Source: Lamellibrachia satsuma (lineage: Eukaryota; Annelida; Polychaeta; Sabellida; Siboglinidae). Taken from it: a DNA stretch of 64,000 nt. The notes below the pieces were generated by a model, which saw nothing but the letters and a program-made list of their open reading frames with translations, searched no databases and had not been told where the DNA came from. The position numbers and the translations under genes were made by a program. This document shows positions 1 to 12,600 of the stretch, piece by piece. Location: positions 8,257,001 to 8,321,000 of the forward strand of contig BSQZ01000015.1 in assembly GCA_033239005.1 (NCBI GenBank), read 5' to 3'. The stretch's first letter is position 1, and every line of letters begins with the position of its first letter.

Positions 1-480
1 ATAAGAAACTATAGAGCATGGTGCACGTGACTTTAGTAAGTTACCAGATCTGTATTTTTCAAAACGGGTGGTAGAACGACCCATATGGCCATGCATGCAT
101 GCCTCTGGCCCGATTAAACGTTCGGCATTACGCGATCAACAAGCCAGAAATGTTCAGCCGAGAGTGTGAAAGCTTATCAATCACCCACTAGCACAATTTC
201 ATAACAATAAACGGTTTAACGATTTTGTTAGCCAGAAAACAACGACCATGCATGTATTGCCCACAATGACAGAGGCAGAGCCAATGCCAGTGTCGCGGGC
301 GTGGGCCGGCTACTGTTACAGGGTTCACAGATTACAAACATTTCCTTTTTCTGCGTTCATTCTGCTTTAATTTTATACGACAGCTGCCAACAGTCGTGAA
401 TAGAATATATCCATGGCATTGTTATATTAACGGTTCAAAGTTGAAATGTCGTCCACAAACCCCGGGGGGTATACTCCCTA
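1..480. other. Intergenic, no gene seen
   Basis: I see no convincing coding exon or RNA gene here. The stretch ends with the TA dinucleotide (479-480) that is the left target duplication of the transposon that follows. Confidence 0.5.
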
Positions 481-489
481 CCCAGCAGG

Positions 490-975
490 CACACCGACGT
501 CGTTTCGACGTCGAAAATAGGTTGAAATAAAGTCGCGACGTCGACAACATATACACAACATCTATGCAACGTCGATCAACCCCCGTCGTACCGACGTCGA
601 AGTTTGACGTCGTTTGGACGTCGAATGTAGGTCGGTACGCAACGCACATAGGTGGACAACATACACGCAACGTCGATGTAACGTCGATTAACCTCCGTCG
701 TAACAACGCCGAAGTTTGACGTTGTTAGCACGTCGAATTTAGGTCGGAACGCAATGTATGTAGGTGGACAACATATACGCAACGTCAATGTAACGTCGAT
801 TAACCTCCGTCGTAACAACGTCGAAGCTTGACGTTGTTGCGACGTCGCATATAGGTCGATATACGCAACGCACATTAGTGGAAAACATGTACGCAACATC
901 AATATAACATCGATCAACCTTCGTCGTAACAACGTCGAAGTTTGACGTTGTTAAGACTTCGAATTTAGGTTATTA
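490..975. repeat. Subterminal tandem repeat, ~105-110 bp unit
   Basis: About four imperfect copies share segments such as GTAACGTCGATTAACCTCCG and AGGTGGACAACAT. The copies lie just inside the left end of the 481-2898 transposon and are probably subterminal transposase-binding repeats or a minisatellite. Confidence 0.7.
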
Positions 976-2219
976 TGCTAAAGATGAAAGTTACTATACG
1001 AACATTAATTTTTATTTGAACGGCAACGTACAGCATGCTTCCAATGTCAGTGACTGGATTTGTGATCGCACAACTTTGTCTGTTTGATTCACTAGCCAAA
1101 CAACCGATTTAGGTTTAAAACAGGATGAGGAATCATGTCCCAGCCAGCACGCATTCATCGGCCCGAAGGCGGACATCGCCTGGCAGCGCTCGGCAAGCGC
1201 TTGCCGACAACAGCCCGTTTGCCAGCCACACATGCGGCGCCCGCACTCGCGGGAGGTAATTTATCAGAGCTTGGACCGAGGGAGGCCGAGCTCTGATATC
1301 TCACGCGCGCTGTACCCTTATGATTTATTACTTGTATTAAATTTCGCATAGCATGCAAGGGGATTTTTCCCGTGCGGTAATGCACCACGCGGGAAGCAAA
1401 ATAAAATGGAAAGAAACTAACTAAAATTCATATGAAACGTGTAGTTACTCTCACAAAAAAATTAACAAACAATGACAACATTTTCTTGTTGTAAGCTCCA
1501 TATGTTCAAAATATTCACTGACGATTATCAATATTATTTTTTTTTACTGCGGGTCTACCCGGCCCATGCCGCCATATTCTTTTTACAGTTATAATTTATA
1601 AACGATTGGCGCGCCGCAAGACATGGTACGTATACATCTTTAGAAATTCATTTGTGAATCTTTGGCTGTATTTTTATTATCCAATACATTGATTTTGAGC
1701 ATTATGCAAATAATTTTTGTTCGCAAAGCATACGAAAGTAGATCTTTTCACATCGTAAATTTTAGGCGCCAAACTCGAAGGCCGTGAACTGTCTTGGACA
1801 TAATAGTCTTAGGTGAACTCAGCAGTACTAGCTGTCACTATATATGTCTATATGTTTATTTGTTGCGAGTAATTGATTTACCATAATAGAAACACAACAT
1901 TAATGATATATTATTATCATATATCTATTCTGTGAAATCTTCATTTAGTATTCTGCGCTGCATATTGCTTAATTCGTTATTAATACTTGAATTTATGCTA
2001 TTATAGTTGAGTGTCCTAACTTCAGGAAGCGCCCAATTCCGTACGTGGGCCGTGGTTACTTAATTGGTAATTAACTAAATTTAATTAATTCGTTTTTTTA
2101 CAAGAAAAACTTCTTCATTGATTTATGTTTCCAAGTAGAAACTACCAGGATATATATCACATTTCATGATATCAGAAGATATCATATAATACAACTTACG
2201 TATATGCATTCCCTTTCAG

Positions 2220-2362
2220 CTAGTGTTATGAGGTCGGCGAATGGCAGCACCGAGTTTGACGTAAACACAGCTGTTGCCGCCACCCTGAAGTATGCGCCAG
2301 AGAGGAGTGGGGGAGGTGGACGAACAGCCAGCACAACCAAACAACCCACTGACACTGTCTAA
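2220..2362 (+). other. Possible captured 3'-terminal exon
   Basis: A pyrimidine-rich acceptor (CCCTTTCAG, ending 2219) opens a frame of about 47 codons ending in TAA at 2360-2362, followed by AATAAA near 2409. The peptide is Gly/Ser/Thr rich and I do not recognise it. A GC-rich, promoter-like block at about 1130-1390 inside the same transposon could hold an upstream exon. This may be a gene fragment carried by the element or chance similarity to an exon. Confidence 0.3.
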
Positions 2363-2579
2363 TCAGACACAAATTATATTCTAAATTGCATTTTCTTTTA
2401 TATCATCAATAAAAAACATAGGACTCACCCATACATTTGTGTCTTTGTTTCATTGAAGTTGAAACAATGCTGACAGATCAGTCAGCATTGTTTCAATTAC
2501 AAAATCAACGTTACTAAGGACGTTGAAATCTAGTCAGTTTGTAACTTTGTTACAACATTGAAACAACCATGACGTTGAA

Positions 2580-2888
2580 ACAACGTTGATATCCGACGTC
2601 GACTCAACTTTCATATCGACCAATAATTCGACGGCATCACAACGTCGATACCTGACGTTGAAACAACGTCGATACTTGACGTTGAAACAACGTCGATATC
2701 CGACGTTGAAACAACGTCGATAACCGACGTTGAAACAACGTCGATATCCGACGTTGAAACAACGTCGATATCCGACGTTGAAACAACGTCGATATCCGAC
2801 GTCGACTCAACTTTCATATCGACCAATATTTCGACGTCATCACAACGTCGATACCTGACGTTGCTACAACGTTGCTACAACGTCGTGT
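2580..2888. repeat. Tandem repeat, ~22-23 bp unit (CGACGTTGAAACAACGTCGATAT-like)
   Basis: Roughly a dozen head-to-tail copies of a unit that is itself partly palindromic (ACGTTGAAACAACGT) lie just inside the right end of the 481-2898 transposon. They share the ACGTCG core with the left-end repeats. Confidence 0.85.
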
Positions 2889-2898
2889 GCCTGCTGGG

Positions 2899-3500
2899 TA
2901 TGTGCCGCGCAAATGCCCCTGTTCATGGCCATTTTTCTCTCTCTGTCCGAAGAAAAAATGTAAATTTTCTCTCTTTGTGCCCCAATTAAACCTGATAATT
3001 CTCTCTTTCATCGAAGAGGAAATTTCCAAATGAAAAAGTTCCGCCCGGGCTTACCTTACACTTATAGATATTAGATAAATTGTTCAATAATTCTCTCTTG
3101 GTGACCCTAAATTTTTTAATTGCTCTCTCTCCATGTGCTCCATGGGGCTCTGGTGGCACACTCCCACCGCTTTGGTATGGCAGTACCCCCCCCCGGGCCA
3201 CAAACACGGTCGTTTAGCAATAACAATCTCAAGTCTCAAGTGGTTTACTCCAAACAGCCCAAACTTGGGCTAACGCAGGAGTTTGTGGTGGACTGTGCGC
3301 ATGCGCTGTGGGTGGTACATTCGATTAAAAGACTAGTATCATCAATGTTGCTGAAATGGTTTTTATCTGATAGTTTTATTTATTTTATGTATAGGATGTT
3401 TAACGAAAGTTTTTAATAGGTTGGTTATGTGTATGGATACTGTCGCTGCCTTGCCACATGCACACATAGACAGTCTCCATACCCACACCATGGATAAATT
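2899..3500. other. Intergenic, no gene seen
   Basis: Short open frames occur on both strands but lack recognisable domains, splice context or codon bias. Confidence 0.4.
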
Positions 3501-3504
3501 TACG

Positions 3505-6440
3505 CTAAGCACCGTGTTTTAAAGACAGTTTAGGTGAGGAGGTGTGGTGAAAGGGAGTTCCATGATAGCTTCTTGAAATGATTTTGGGTTTTTTATGTTG
3601 GTAATTTTTTGTGGAATCATATTCCATATGCGAATGGCTCTGGGATAAAATGAAAAGACCATTGCATTTATACGACACTTTGGGGCTATGCATTGTCCAC
3701 GGGTTCGAGAGCGAGTTAGTAGGCCTGGAGGGGGGGGGGTGATCTCCGAAGGTTGTGGCTTGTTTGATAATGCGCCTTCGTTCGAGGGTTGGCCATCCAA
3801 GGGCAGTAATTAGATCTGCTGGATTTGTGTTCCGTCTGTAATCATTTTTAACAAATCTGGCAGCAGAGTGTTGCACTCTTTCAAGGCTTTTAACTTGTGA
3901 AAAGGTTGAAGAGTGCTCAAGTTTTGGCCGGATTAGCATGTTTTAGGCTGTTTGTTTAATTTCGGGTTTACATGGGCCAAGAGTTCGTTTAATCATGCCT
4001 AAACATGTCGAAGATTTTGAAGTTATGTCAGTGACGTGATTTGTCCAGGTTAATTTGGAATCCAATTTTACTCCGAGGTATGAGTGGCTGGATACGGTGG
4101 ATAATGGCTGGCCAGAAAGCGAGTACTTGTGTGTGCTGGGTTTAGTTTTGTTTGTTATTGGAAGGTGGATGCATTTAGATACATTAAATTCCATTTGCCA
4201 TTTGTCTGACCATGTTTGGAGTTGGCTTAGGTCAGTTTGGAGAATTTCGTGGTCGGTTTTGGAAGAAATGTTACGATATATTATAATACTATCATCTGCA
4301 AAAAGGCGTATAGAAGATTTGATGTTCCCATTTATGTCATTTATGTAGAGTAAGAAGAGGACAGGTCCTAGAACTGAACCCTGTGGGACACCAGATGTGA
4401 CATCTGTGATGTCCGACAGGGCACCGTTAACTGAGACTCTCTGTTTGCGGTTGGATAGAAAAGATTTGATCCAATTTTTAGTGTTTCAAGTGATTCCGTA
4501 GGAGGTCAATTTTGATAGAAGACGTAGGTGAGGCACTTTGTCGAAGGCTTTGGCAAAGTCAAGCAGGATTGCGTCAATTTGTGTCTTGTTGTCCATACCA
4601 GTCATGCATCCAGTCGTGGACTGTCTCAATGAGTTGAGATTCACAAGACAGTCCCGACTGGAATCCGTGTTGGAAGTGGATAATGATGTTATGCTTGTGC
4701 AGGTGTTTCCACATGTTGCTTAGGGTGATATGTTCCATTACTTTACAGAGGATGCAGGTTAGTGATATGGGTCTGTAGTTAGCCGGGTCAGATTTATGGC
4801 TCTTTTTGTGTATAGGAGTTACTAATGCTTGTAGCCAGTCATTAGGAAGTTTACCTATGTTGTATGACTGTTGGAAAATTTGGGTGATGATGGGAACTAT
4901 CTGCTTTGCAGTTTCTTTAAGGACTCTGGCTGGGAATTCATCTGGGCCTGTAGCTTTGTTCTGGTTTAGATTTTCCAGCTGCTTTATTACACCATCTATG
5001 CCAATTTCGAGAAGGGGGATGTTGGGGTAAGTAGAGGGGGCTATTTGGGGGATGGGGTGCTTTTCTTGGGTAAATACAGAGCTAAATTGGTTGTTTAGGG
5101 CATTTGCTTTATCTCGATCATTAATTATAGGTTGGTCGTTTACTCGAAGTGTGGGGATGCCAATGTTTTCTCGTTTATTTGCCTTAATAAATGACCAGAG
5201 TCGTTTTGGATTAGTTTTCAGGCTGTCTCCAATGTGGTTGTTAACATAGTCTTTGTAGGATTTTGCTAATGCTTTAGTAGCTTGCTTTCGGAGTTTCTTA
5301 ATTTTTTTCCCAGTCACTGTTTAGTCCAGTTTGCTTTGCCTTTTTGTGGCTTTTGTTTCGTCTTCTCTGCATTCTAATTAGTTCACGTGTTATCGAGGGG
5401 AGGTGAGTTTTAGCTTTTGTGTATCGTCTAGGTATGTTATTGTTAATCAAGGTAGTCAGACGTTCGCGGAAAAATGTCCAGTTTATGTCTATATCCTGTG
5501 AGTTGGGGTCGATGTCGAAGTACTCAAGATTTAGTTTGTCTATGTCGTCTTTGAGTTGGTCCCAGTCTGCTGATTTGTAACTATAAACTTGGTGGGAGGG
5601 TTTCTTGTTGCGAACTGGGTTTAAGTTGACATTGAAGGTCACGGATTCGTGATCGCTCATACCAGGAGTGGTATGGGTGTTGATGATAATGGAGGGATTT
5701 GAGGTGAGTATGAGGTCAAGAATGTTGCCAGAAGCGATACGTGTGGGGTCGTTTACCATGTTCTGCAGCCCAAAGTCATTAGTTATTTCTAGTAGTTTGT
5801 TATGCTTGCTGGCAGTGCTGTTATTATTAGTGGTCTGGTGATTTGTCCAGTTGATATCAGGGAGGTTAAAATCTCCAGCTATGACTACGTTAGGGGGAGT
5901 TTTTTGTGATCTATATAGTTTAGTTAGGGAGTCGTGGAGAGCTTCAAGGGATTGGAGGTGGTAATTTGGGGGTCGATAATATTATTAAGATGCAAAGTAT
6001 ATGCATTTGTTTCGTGCAAAGTGAATTTTTGTCCAAATTATTTCACAATTTGAGTTTAAATTTTGGAGGGGTTCAGCTACAATGTTGTCAAGGACATCGC
6101 CATGGACATTCCTGTCCTTTCTGATGGCCTCAAAGTTGGGTGGTAGGAAAGAGTATGTATAGCATATAGTTTGCATCTAATTTAGTTTCAACTAGAAATA
6201 TGATGTCTGGGTTATTATATTGAATAGTTGCCTTTAGTTGGGTTGCTTTTTCTATGCTCTTAACGCTGTTGGTGTTTATCAAAATTCCTTTAAGTGTGTT
6301 TCCTTGGGTTTTCTTGTGGCGTTCGGGGGTTGAAGTGTTTTGGGGGTTTGGGGCGAAAATTAAGCCTGCATTTCGTGATGTGTGGAGTGTTGGGGTACTA
6401 AGCGTGGAGCTGTCAGACTGGGTGTTGGTAGAAATGGATT
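3505..6440 (-). mobile_element. Decayed CR1/jockey-type LINE (endonuclease + reverse transcriptase)
   Basis: Read on the minus strand, 5759-5298 and the region upstream match the C-terminal half of an AP-endonuclease domain (GMSDHESVTFNV). 5317-4574 carries the start of a LINE reverse transcriptase (NKATGPDEFPARVLK, ANYRPISLTCILCKVME). Further frames down to about 4380 include AKAFDKVPH, SGVPQGSVLGPVLFLLYIND and FADDS, and 4194-3505 carries the conserved C-terminal region (SYLGVKLDSKLTW, RVQHSAARFV). The frame is broken by stops and shifts in at least three places, so it is a pseudogene. Family is inferred from motif style; CR1 versus another jockey-group clade is not resolved. Confidence 0.85.
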
Positions 6441-7070
6441 GCTCATTTCTAGATGGAGAGGCGGTAATATTTGGAATTGGGCGCCCATATGTTTACATCT
6501 CATCGTTTTTCCTCTTTTGGGATGCGATGAAACAACGAGCCATCCACACAGCGACTAGTACACCCCACACCAACACAGGACACGACCATGATTTCGAAGG
6601 TGTGTGTCAAAACGCATAAATTGCAAAATAAGAGAAACGAAACCAGCAAAATACACCTAAACCATGCTGCAAAAAATTATCTGGTGATCTTGCCAGCCAG
6701 TGCTGCCAGACAATCACGTGATTAGGCGCGTGACGTCACCGTGAAAGCCCCTAGTGTTAGCCCCAGAAGAGGCTGTTTGGAGTAAGCATACTGAAGCCTG
6801 AAAACCGCGTAACGAGGCAATGGTTGAACCATGGTATGATTCCATAAGGGATAAATTGTACAGATAAACATTACATAAAGTGAAATATAATTGAATGGTA
6901 TGAACCGAAGTTATTCTTGGGAACCTCCAAGCTATAAATAGATTATCCAATGAAATGTTTTAACCGCTCAGCCAATTGTACACTTAGGTCTTAGCTCAAA
7001 AGCCTGACAAAAGGACAGTCATCACTCGAAGTGGAAGCGTGAATGAGGACGGATATCGTAACACAGTCAT

Positions 7071-7361
7071 ATGATCACAAATTTAATTCGCCTATATCAC
7101 AGACGAGTTAATATGCTTACGAAGGTGTTGCCACATGCTGTTTATGTGTGTCTGGTGTTAACTGCAGTGTTACATAGTTTAACATATGGCTTCGTAGCAA
7201 CAGTGACACTTGTAGTTGTATTGTTGTTGGTGAGAGTACGTCAACATGATACCATACGTGATATGGTAGAAGAAATCCTGCCGGCAGACAAGGTTTCAGT
7301 AATAGCTCATCGCGGGGGTGGCCACGACGCACCTGAAAACACACTGGCCGCTTTCAGAGAA
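7071..7361 (+). CDS. GDE1: GDE1 exon 1 (start, membrane segments, HRGG motif)
   Basis: It runs from the first ATG to the donor GAA|GTAGGT and ends in phase 0. It encodes one or two hydrophobic segments and the catalytic HRGG...ENT motif. Confidence 0.85.
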
Positions 7362-9634
7362 GTAGGTAAAAATAGAAATACACTCGCCAAGTCCAAGAAT
7401 AAGACCAAGTGGCATTCCGTCTCAAATCAACCCAAAAAAAATATCGTTGCCGTAGCGGCGTAGCCGTAGGTGTTTAACAAGATTACCATCCCAAAACAGC
7501 AATTGGCTTATCGAGAGTCCAATAATTTTCTCATCTATGTGTAGCCCGCCCTTATCAAATATCTGTCAATTCTATTTTAAAACATATTCACACTACTAGC
7601 ATTAACACAATCAGTTGGCAGTTTGTTCCATTCATTTATCACCCTCTGTGAGAAAGAGTACTCAGAAATGGATAAGGGTAATTACACAGATGTTATTTAT
7701 ATGGATTTTCAAAAGGCTTTTGATACCGTGAAAACTAATAAGTAAATAAAAAAGTTTTAATATTAGGAATTATTTAATTAACTGGATAGAGGCATTCATT
7801 ACAAATAGACGACAAAAGGTAGCAGTAAATGGAAAAGAATCAAACTGGCACAAAGTAACATCAGGGATACTGCAGGGATCTGTCCTAGGCTAGGACCTTT
7901 ATTGTTTGTTCTATACGTAAACGACCTGCCAGATTGAACTAAATCCAATACATTTCTGTCCACTGATGACATTAAGATATTTAGAGCCATAACAAATAAA
8001 AATGACCCGGATATACTACAACAAGATTTAAGTATCCTGGAAAAATGGAGCGACAAATGGTTATTAAAATTTCCCCCAGACAAATGTAAACACATGGAAA
8101 TTAGAAAAAATAATATAGATGAAAATGACTATTTCATGACAAGTAATAATGTTAAACATTCACTTACCACCATAGATAAACAAACTGACTTAGGTGTAAG
8201 TATCGATTCAAAATTGTCATTTGATGATCACATAAACCAAGTGGTAAATAAAGCAACCAAAATGAAAAAATCTGAAGAACCTTCCAATTCCTAGACACAC
8301 ACTTTCTTGCCACTATATACGACAATGGTTAGATCTCACCTAGATTATGCAGTAGCAGTATGGTATCCATAAAGATAAAACATAAAATGGCAATAGAAAA
8401 CGTCCAGAGAAGGGCCACAAAAGAACTACCTGGAATGAGGGATTTATCATATATAGAATGACTAAAATTACTGAAGCTACCCACATCAGCATACAGAAGG
8501 CTAAGAGAAGACATGATAGAAGTCTATAAAATAATGCACGAACTGTACGATAATGAATCTGCACCAAACCTCCTAAAATGAGAGGATGTGACACTAAGAT
8601 CAGGAAATAGAGGACACTCCCTTAAATTATTTACCCAAAGAGCAAAAATAAATCTAAGAAAAAATGCATTCCCTCTTAGAGTGGCTGAACCATGGAATAG
8701 TCTCCCAAACTCTGTAATACAAGCTAGATCAGTTAACTCATTTAAAAACAAACTAGACAAATTCTGGTCTACCCAGGCAATAATATACGACTATGAATCT
8801 ACTTGAACAATAACTAATGGAATCATAAATTATGATATAAAAATATTTGATTCTGAAGATCTGATCATGGAGGAATCAATTGGATCGTGCGATCAGAATC
8901 GTCATAAGGTATCATAAGGTAAGGTAAGTACTTTCTCATGTCCAACCTACCATTTAACTAATGCTGCTTTGTGTCCTCTGGTTCTACTGTCTTCTTTAAG
9001 TTTGAAGAACATATTCCTATCAACATCCTCATAACCGTTCACTATTTTAAACACTTCTATTTGGTCTCCTCTTAGTCTCCTGGTCTGTAGTGTTGTCAAA
9101 TCACGTTGTAATAAGCGACTTTCATAACTAAGGTCTCTCAATTTTGGAGTCATTTTAGTTGCTCTTCTTTGTATTTTTTCTAGCTTGTCTATGTCCTTAC
9201 GATACGACCTCTATGCTTGTATACAATATTCCAAATGTGGTCTAACTATTGCTTTGTACAGGGGTACAATTAGCTGTTTCTCCTTATATGTGATAGTTCT
9301 CCTAATTAGCCCTAGAATTGTATTCCCTTTCGAAGCAGCAATCCCACATTGCTCTGAAACTTTCATGTCAGCACTAAATGTTACACCTATGTCCTTTTCT
9401 TGTGTGGTTTTACCTAGTACAGCATCCCCCATTTTATATTCTTCATCCATGTCCTATGTGTATATATTTACACTTCCCAAAATTTAATAACATTTGCCAT
9501 TTTTCTGACCATTTAACTAATTTATTTAGATCATCCTGTAAACTTTGTTTATCTGTATTATTTGTAACCTTTCTGAATACTTCTGTGTCATCTGCAAATT
9601 TGAGTACTTTGCTAGATATGTCATCTTCTAAATC

Positions 9635-9674
<40 letters not shown>

Positions 9675-12600
9675 GTATAGGGCCTAATACTGATCCCTGT
9701 GTTACCCCACTCAAAGCCGATTTCCAGTTTGAAATCTCACCATCTACTATTACTCTCTGTCTTCTGTGTGTAAGCCACTTTTCTATCCAGTTGATTACAT
9801 CATTACCTATACCATGGGCTTTTAGTTTAAGTAACATTCTTTGATGTGGCACTTTATAGAAAGCTTTCTGGTGACCCGTCATCTACCTACTTTGTAATTT
9901 CTTCGAAAAAACATAAGAGATTGGTTAGACATGACCTTGCTTTTAGGAACCCATGTTGAGATGTATTTATTAAATTATGTTTTACAAGGAATTCCACCAT
10001 GTGGTCTCTAATTAATGTTTCGAGTAATTTACATACAACTGATGTTAAACTCACTGGTCTATAATTTTCTGGCTTGTTCCTCGATCCATTCTTAAATAGT
10101 GGCGTAATGTTTGCTTCTTTCCATTCTGAAGGAACTATTCCTTATTCTAGTGACAAGTTAAACAATTTTGCAAGTGGTGTACTAATTTGCGCAACAATTT
10201 CCTTAAGCAGTTTTGGTGGTATCCCATCAACTTGGCATTCATATTTTTTATTTGAGACGTACATCCAACACTTGAACATGTGCGAATTGATCATTAATTT
10301 AATGCACAGAGACAGACCACGCCGACATGTCGATTCAACAACACATAGCAAACCAATGGCAATGAGCTGTACTGTAGCTCAAATACTTTCTGAGACAGAC
10401 TGAGTTATGATCATTTAACATTTTGCATCTTCTGACTACAGGCAAAAAAGAATGGAGCTGATGGTGTGGAATTTGACATGGACTTTACAAGAGATGGTAT
10501 TGCTGTTCTTCTACATGACCAAAGTGTGAACCGTACAACAAGCGGTTCAGGCAAACTGTCACACATGACCTTTGCTGAAGTTAGACAGCTTGATGCCTCA
10601 GCCAATCATCCTCACAAGTAAGTCAACCAAGAGTCTTCACAAGTAAGTCAAGCCAAGAGTGCTCACAAGTAAGGCAAGCGAAGCACCGTCACAAGAGTTT
10701 GAGACTCCTTTTAAGTCAAGCCAAGAGTCCTCACAACTAAATAAGTCAACCAATAATGAGACTCCTTGTAAGTCAAGCCAAGACTCCTCACAACTAAGTA
10801 AGTCAACCAATAATGAGACTCCTTTTAAGTCAAGCCAAGAGTCCTCACAACTAAGTAAGTCAACCAATAATGAGACTCCTTTTAAGTCAAGCCAAGAGTC
10901 CTCATAACTAAGTAAGTCAACCAATAAGAGTCTTCACAAATAAATCAAGCAATAGCATTTTTCTTTAGGTAGATGGCTAAAATAAATTGGCCAAAACAAG
11001 GTGTTACTGACGAAAAAATCAACAAATAGCAAACCACAATGGATTTATGGGACATGGGTAAAAGCACTGTATTCGCCACTCAAAGTGGCCATCAGAACTG
11101 TTTTTCCAGCTATATACATGCCCAGCATATCAAAAGACAGCTCTCTGTGTCTTTAGTTTCAGCAACAAATAAAAAACAAATAAATTAATCTTAGAATCAC
11201 AAAATGTTGAAATACACAATATCAAATATCAGATTTTGACACCCCCAGCAAATCTCGATAAAATCATGCACACTGAATCATTGTACTTCATCCCACATCG
11301 TGTCTTGGTCGACGTGTTTCTGGGAACTAGACACACCCGCGCCCAAACTTCAAATAGCATTCCCACCAAATATGACAGGGCAACTACCAATTAAAGTTAA
11401 GTTCCCTTATACGAGTCTCCAAGAACCCAGGGACGGCCACTATTTGTTAACTCAGCAACAGAAAGTCCCATGTTCAATGTCAGAAGCCTCTGGCGGCAAG
11501 GATGTTAGGTGGGGATACTCTTTGTAACATCCACAGCTTTTAAAATATGATTGGAAACAGATGGACACTGACGAGTCTGTTTGCCTACTGCAAAATAGGA
11601 ACTTTGTTACAATACAACCTTCACAGGGACTATTAAATATGTCAAAATATGGGTATTATACATGTGAGTTTACTATTATAAATGAATAGTGCAAAATAAT
11701 ATTTATACATTCTTAACTTGTTCTGTGATATCTGGTTGTAGTGTTAAAAGGACTAACAACAAGGCACTAGCTAAAACATTTTTTTGGTGTGTACACAAAG
11801 TTTAATATTGTATGTGCTACACACCAAATAAAAAAAAATGTAACAATTTATTTATAGGTAAAATTAGATATTTAATGTGTCTAACTCACAAAGCACATGT
11901 AAAAATTTGAAGTTAATGAGATGAGCGATCACGTGGATTTGTGACATTAATGATGATATGGGTTTACATTCAGTCAGTGATTACTATGCAATGCTTCAGT
12001 ATAGTTTCACTCACGTTACTATAGCGAGTGATGGCGATGTCAATTTTCCAGAATAAAACGTACAATGTAATGATTTCAAACTGCTAACAGCAAGTGATAC
12101 CGCAGAATCATCTTTCAGTTCAGTTCTTTCAGAGCAGTTTAGTGATGCCAGTAGCCTTTGACTTCGAATTTATTCACTTTCTAACCAAACCATGAAAACA
12201 ACCACATAGAGCTGCCAAACTTCTCCTCATATATCTACCATACGCATACACATGTGACGTCAAACATTACTCTTACTTCCAAATAAAGATCAAAATAAAC
12301 GAAAACTTGTCATTTCCTATGCCTAGCTTTCCGGAGCTAGGCATAGAAGATATAGCTAGCTTATGTTTTTACAATTTTTTATCGCTACGTGGAGGTAAGA
12401 GTAATGTTTGACCACATGATGTGTATATGTATGGTACATTTATGAGAAGTTTGGCAGCTCTAGGTGGTCGTTTTCATGGTTAGGTCAGAAACTAAACATC
12501 GCAATAGCAGGAGTAGCGCTGATTGGTGGTGGTGATTTCGACCCTCGGAGAATTCGTCCCAACTTCCATGTTGTTTCGGCTTGGTGATTTCGATCTACTC

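Larger units (their letters stand above)
481..2898. mobile_element. Non-autonomous DNA transposon with TA target duplication
   Basis: The element begins CCCAGCAGGCACAC and ends with the inverse GTGTGCCTGCTGGG, giving a terminal inverted repeat of about 14-20 bp. It is flanked on both sides by TA (479-480 and 2899-2900), the duplication expected of mariner-like and some other cut-and-paste families. Tandem repeats rich in ACGTCG/CGACGT lie just inside each end. No transposase is visible inside, so it must have moved in trans. It may carry a captured host exon (see 2220-2362). The superfamily cannot be assigned from the sequence alone. Confidence 0.75.
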
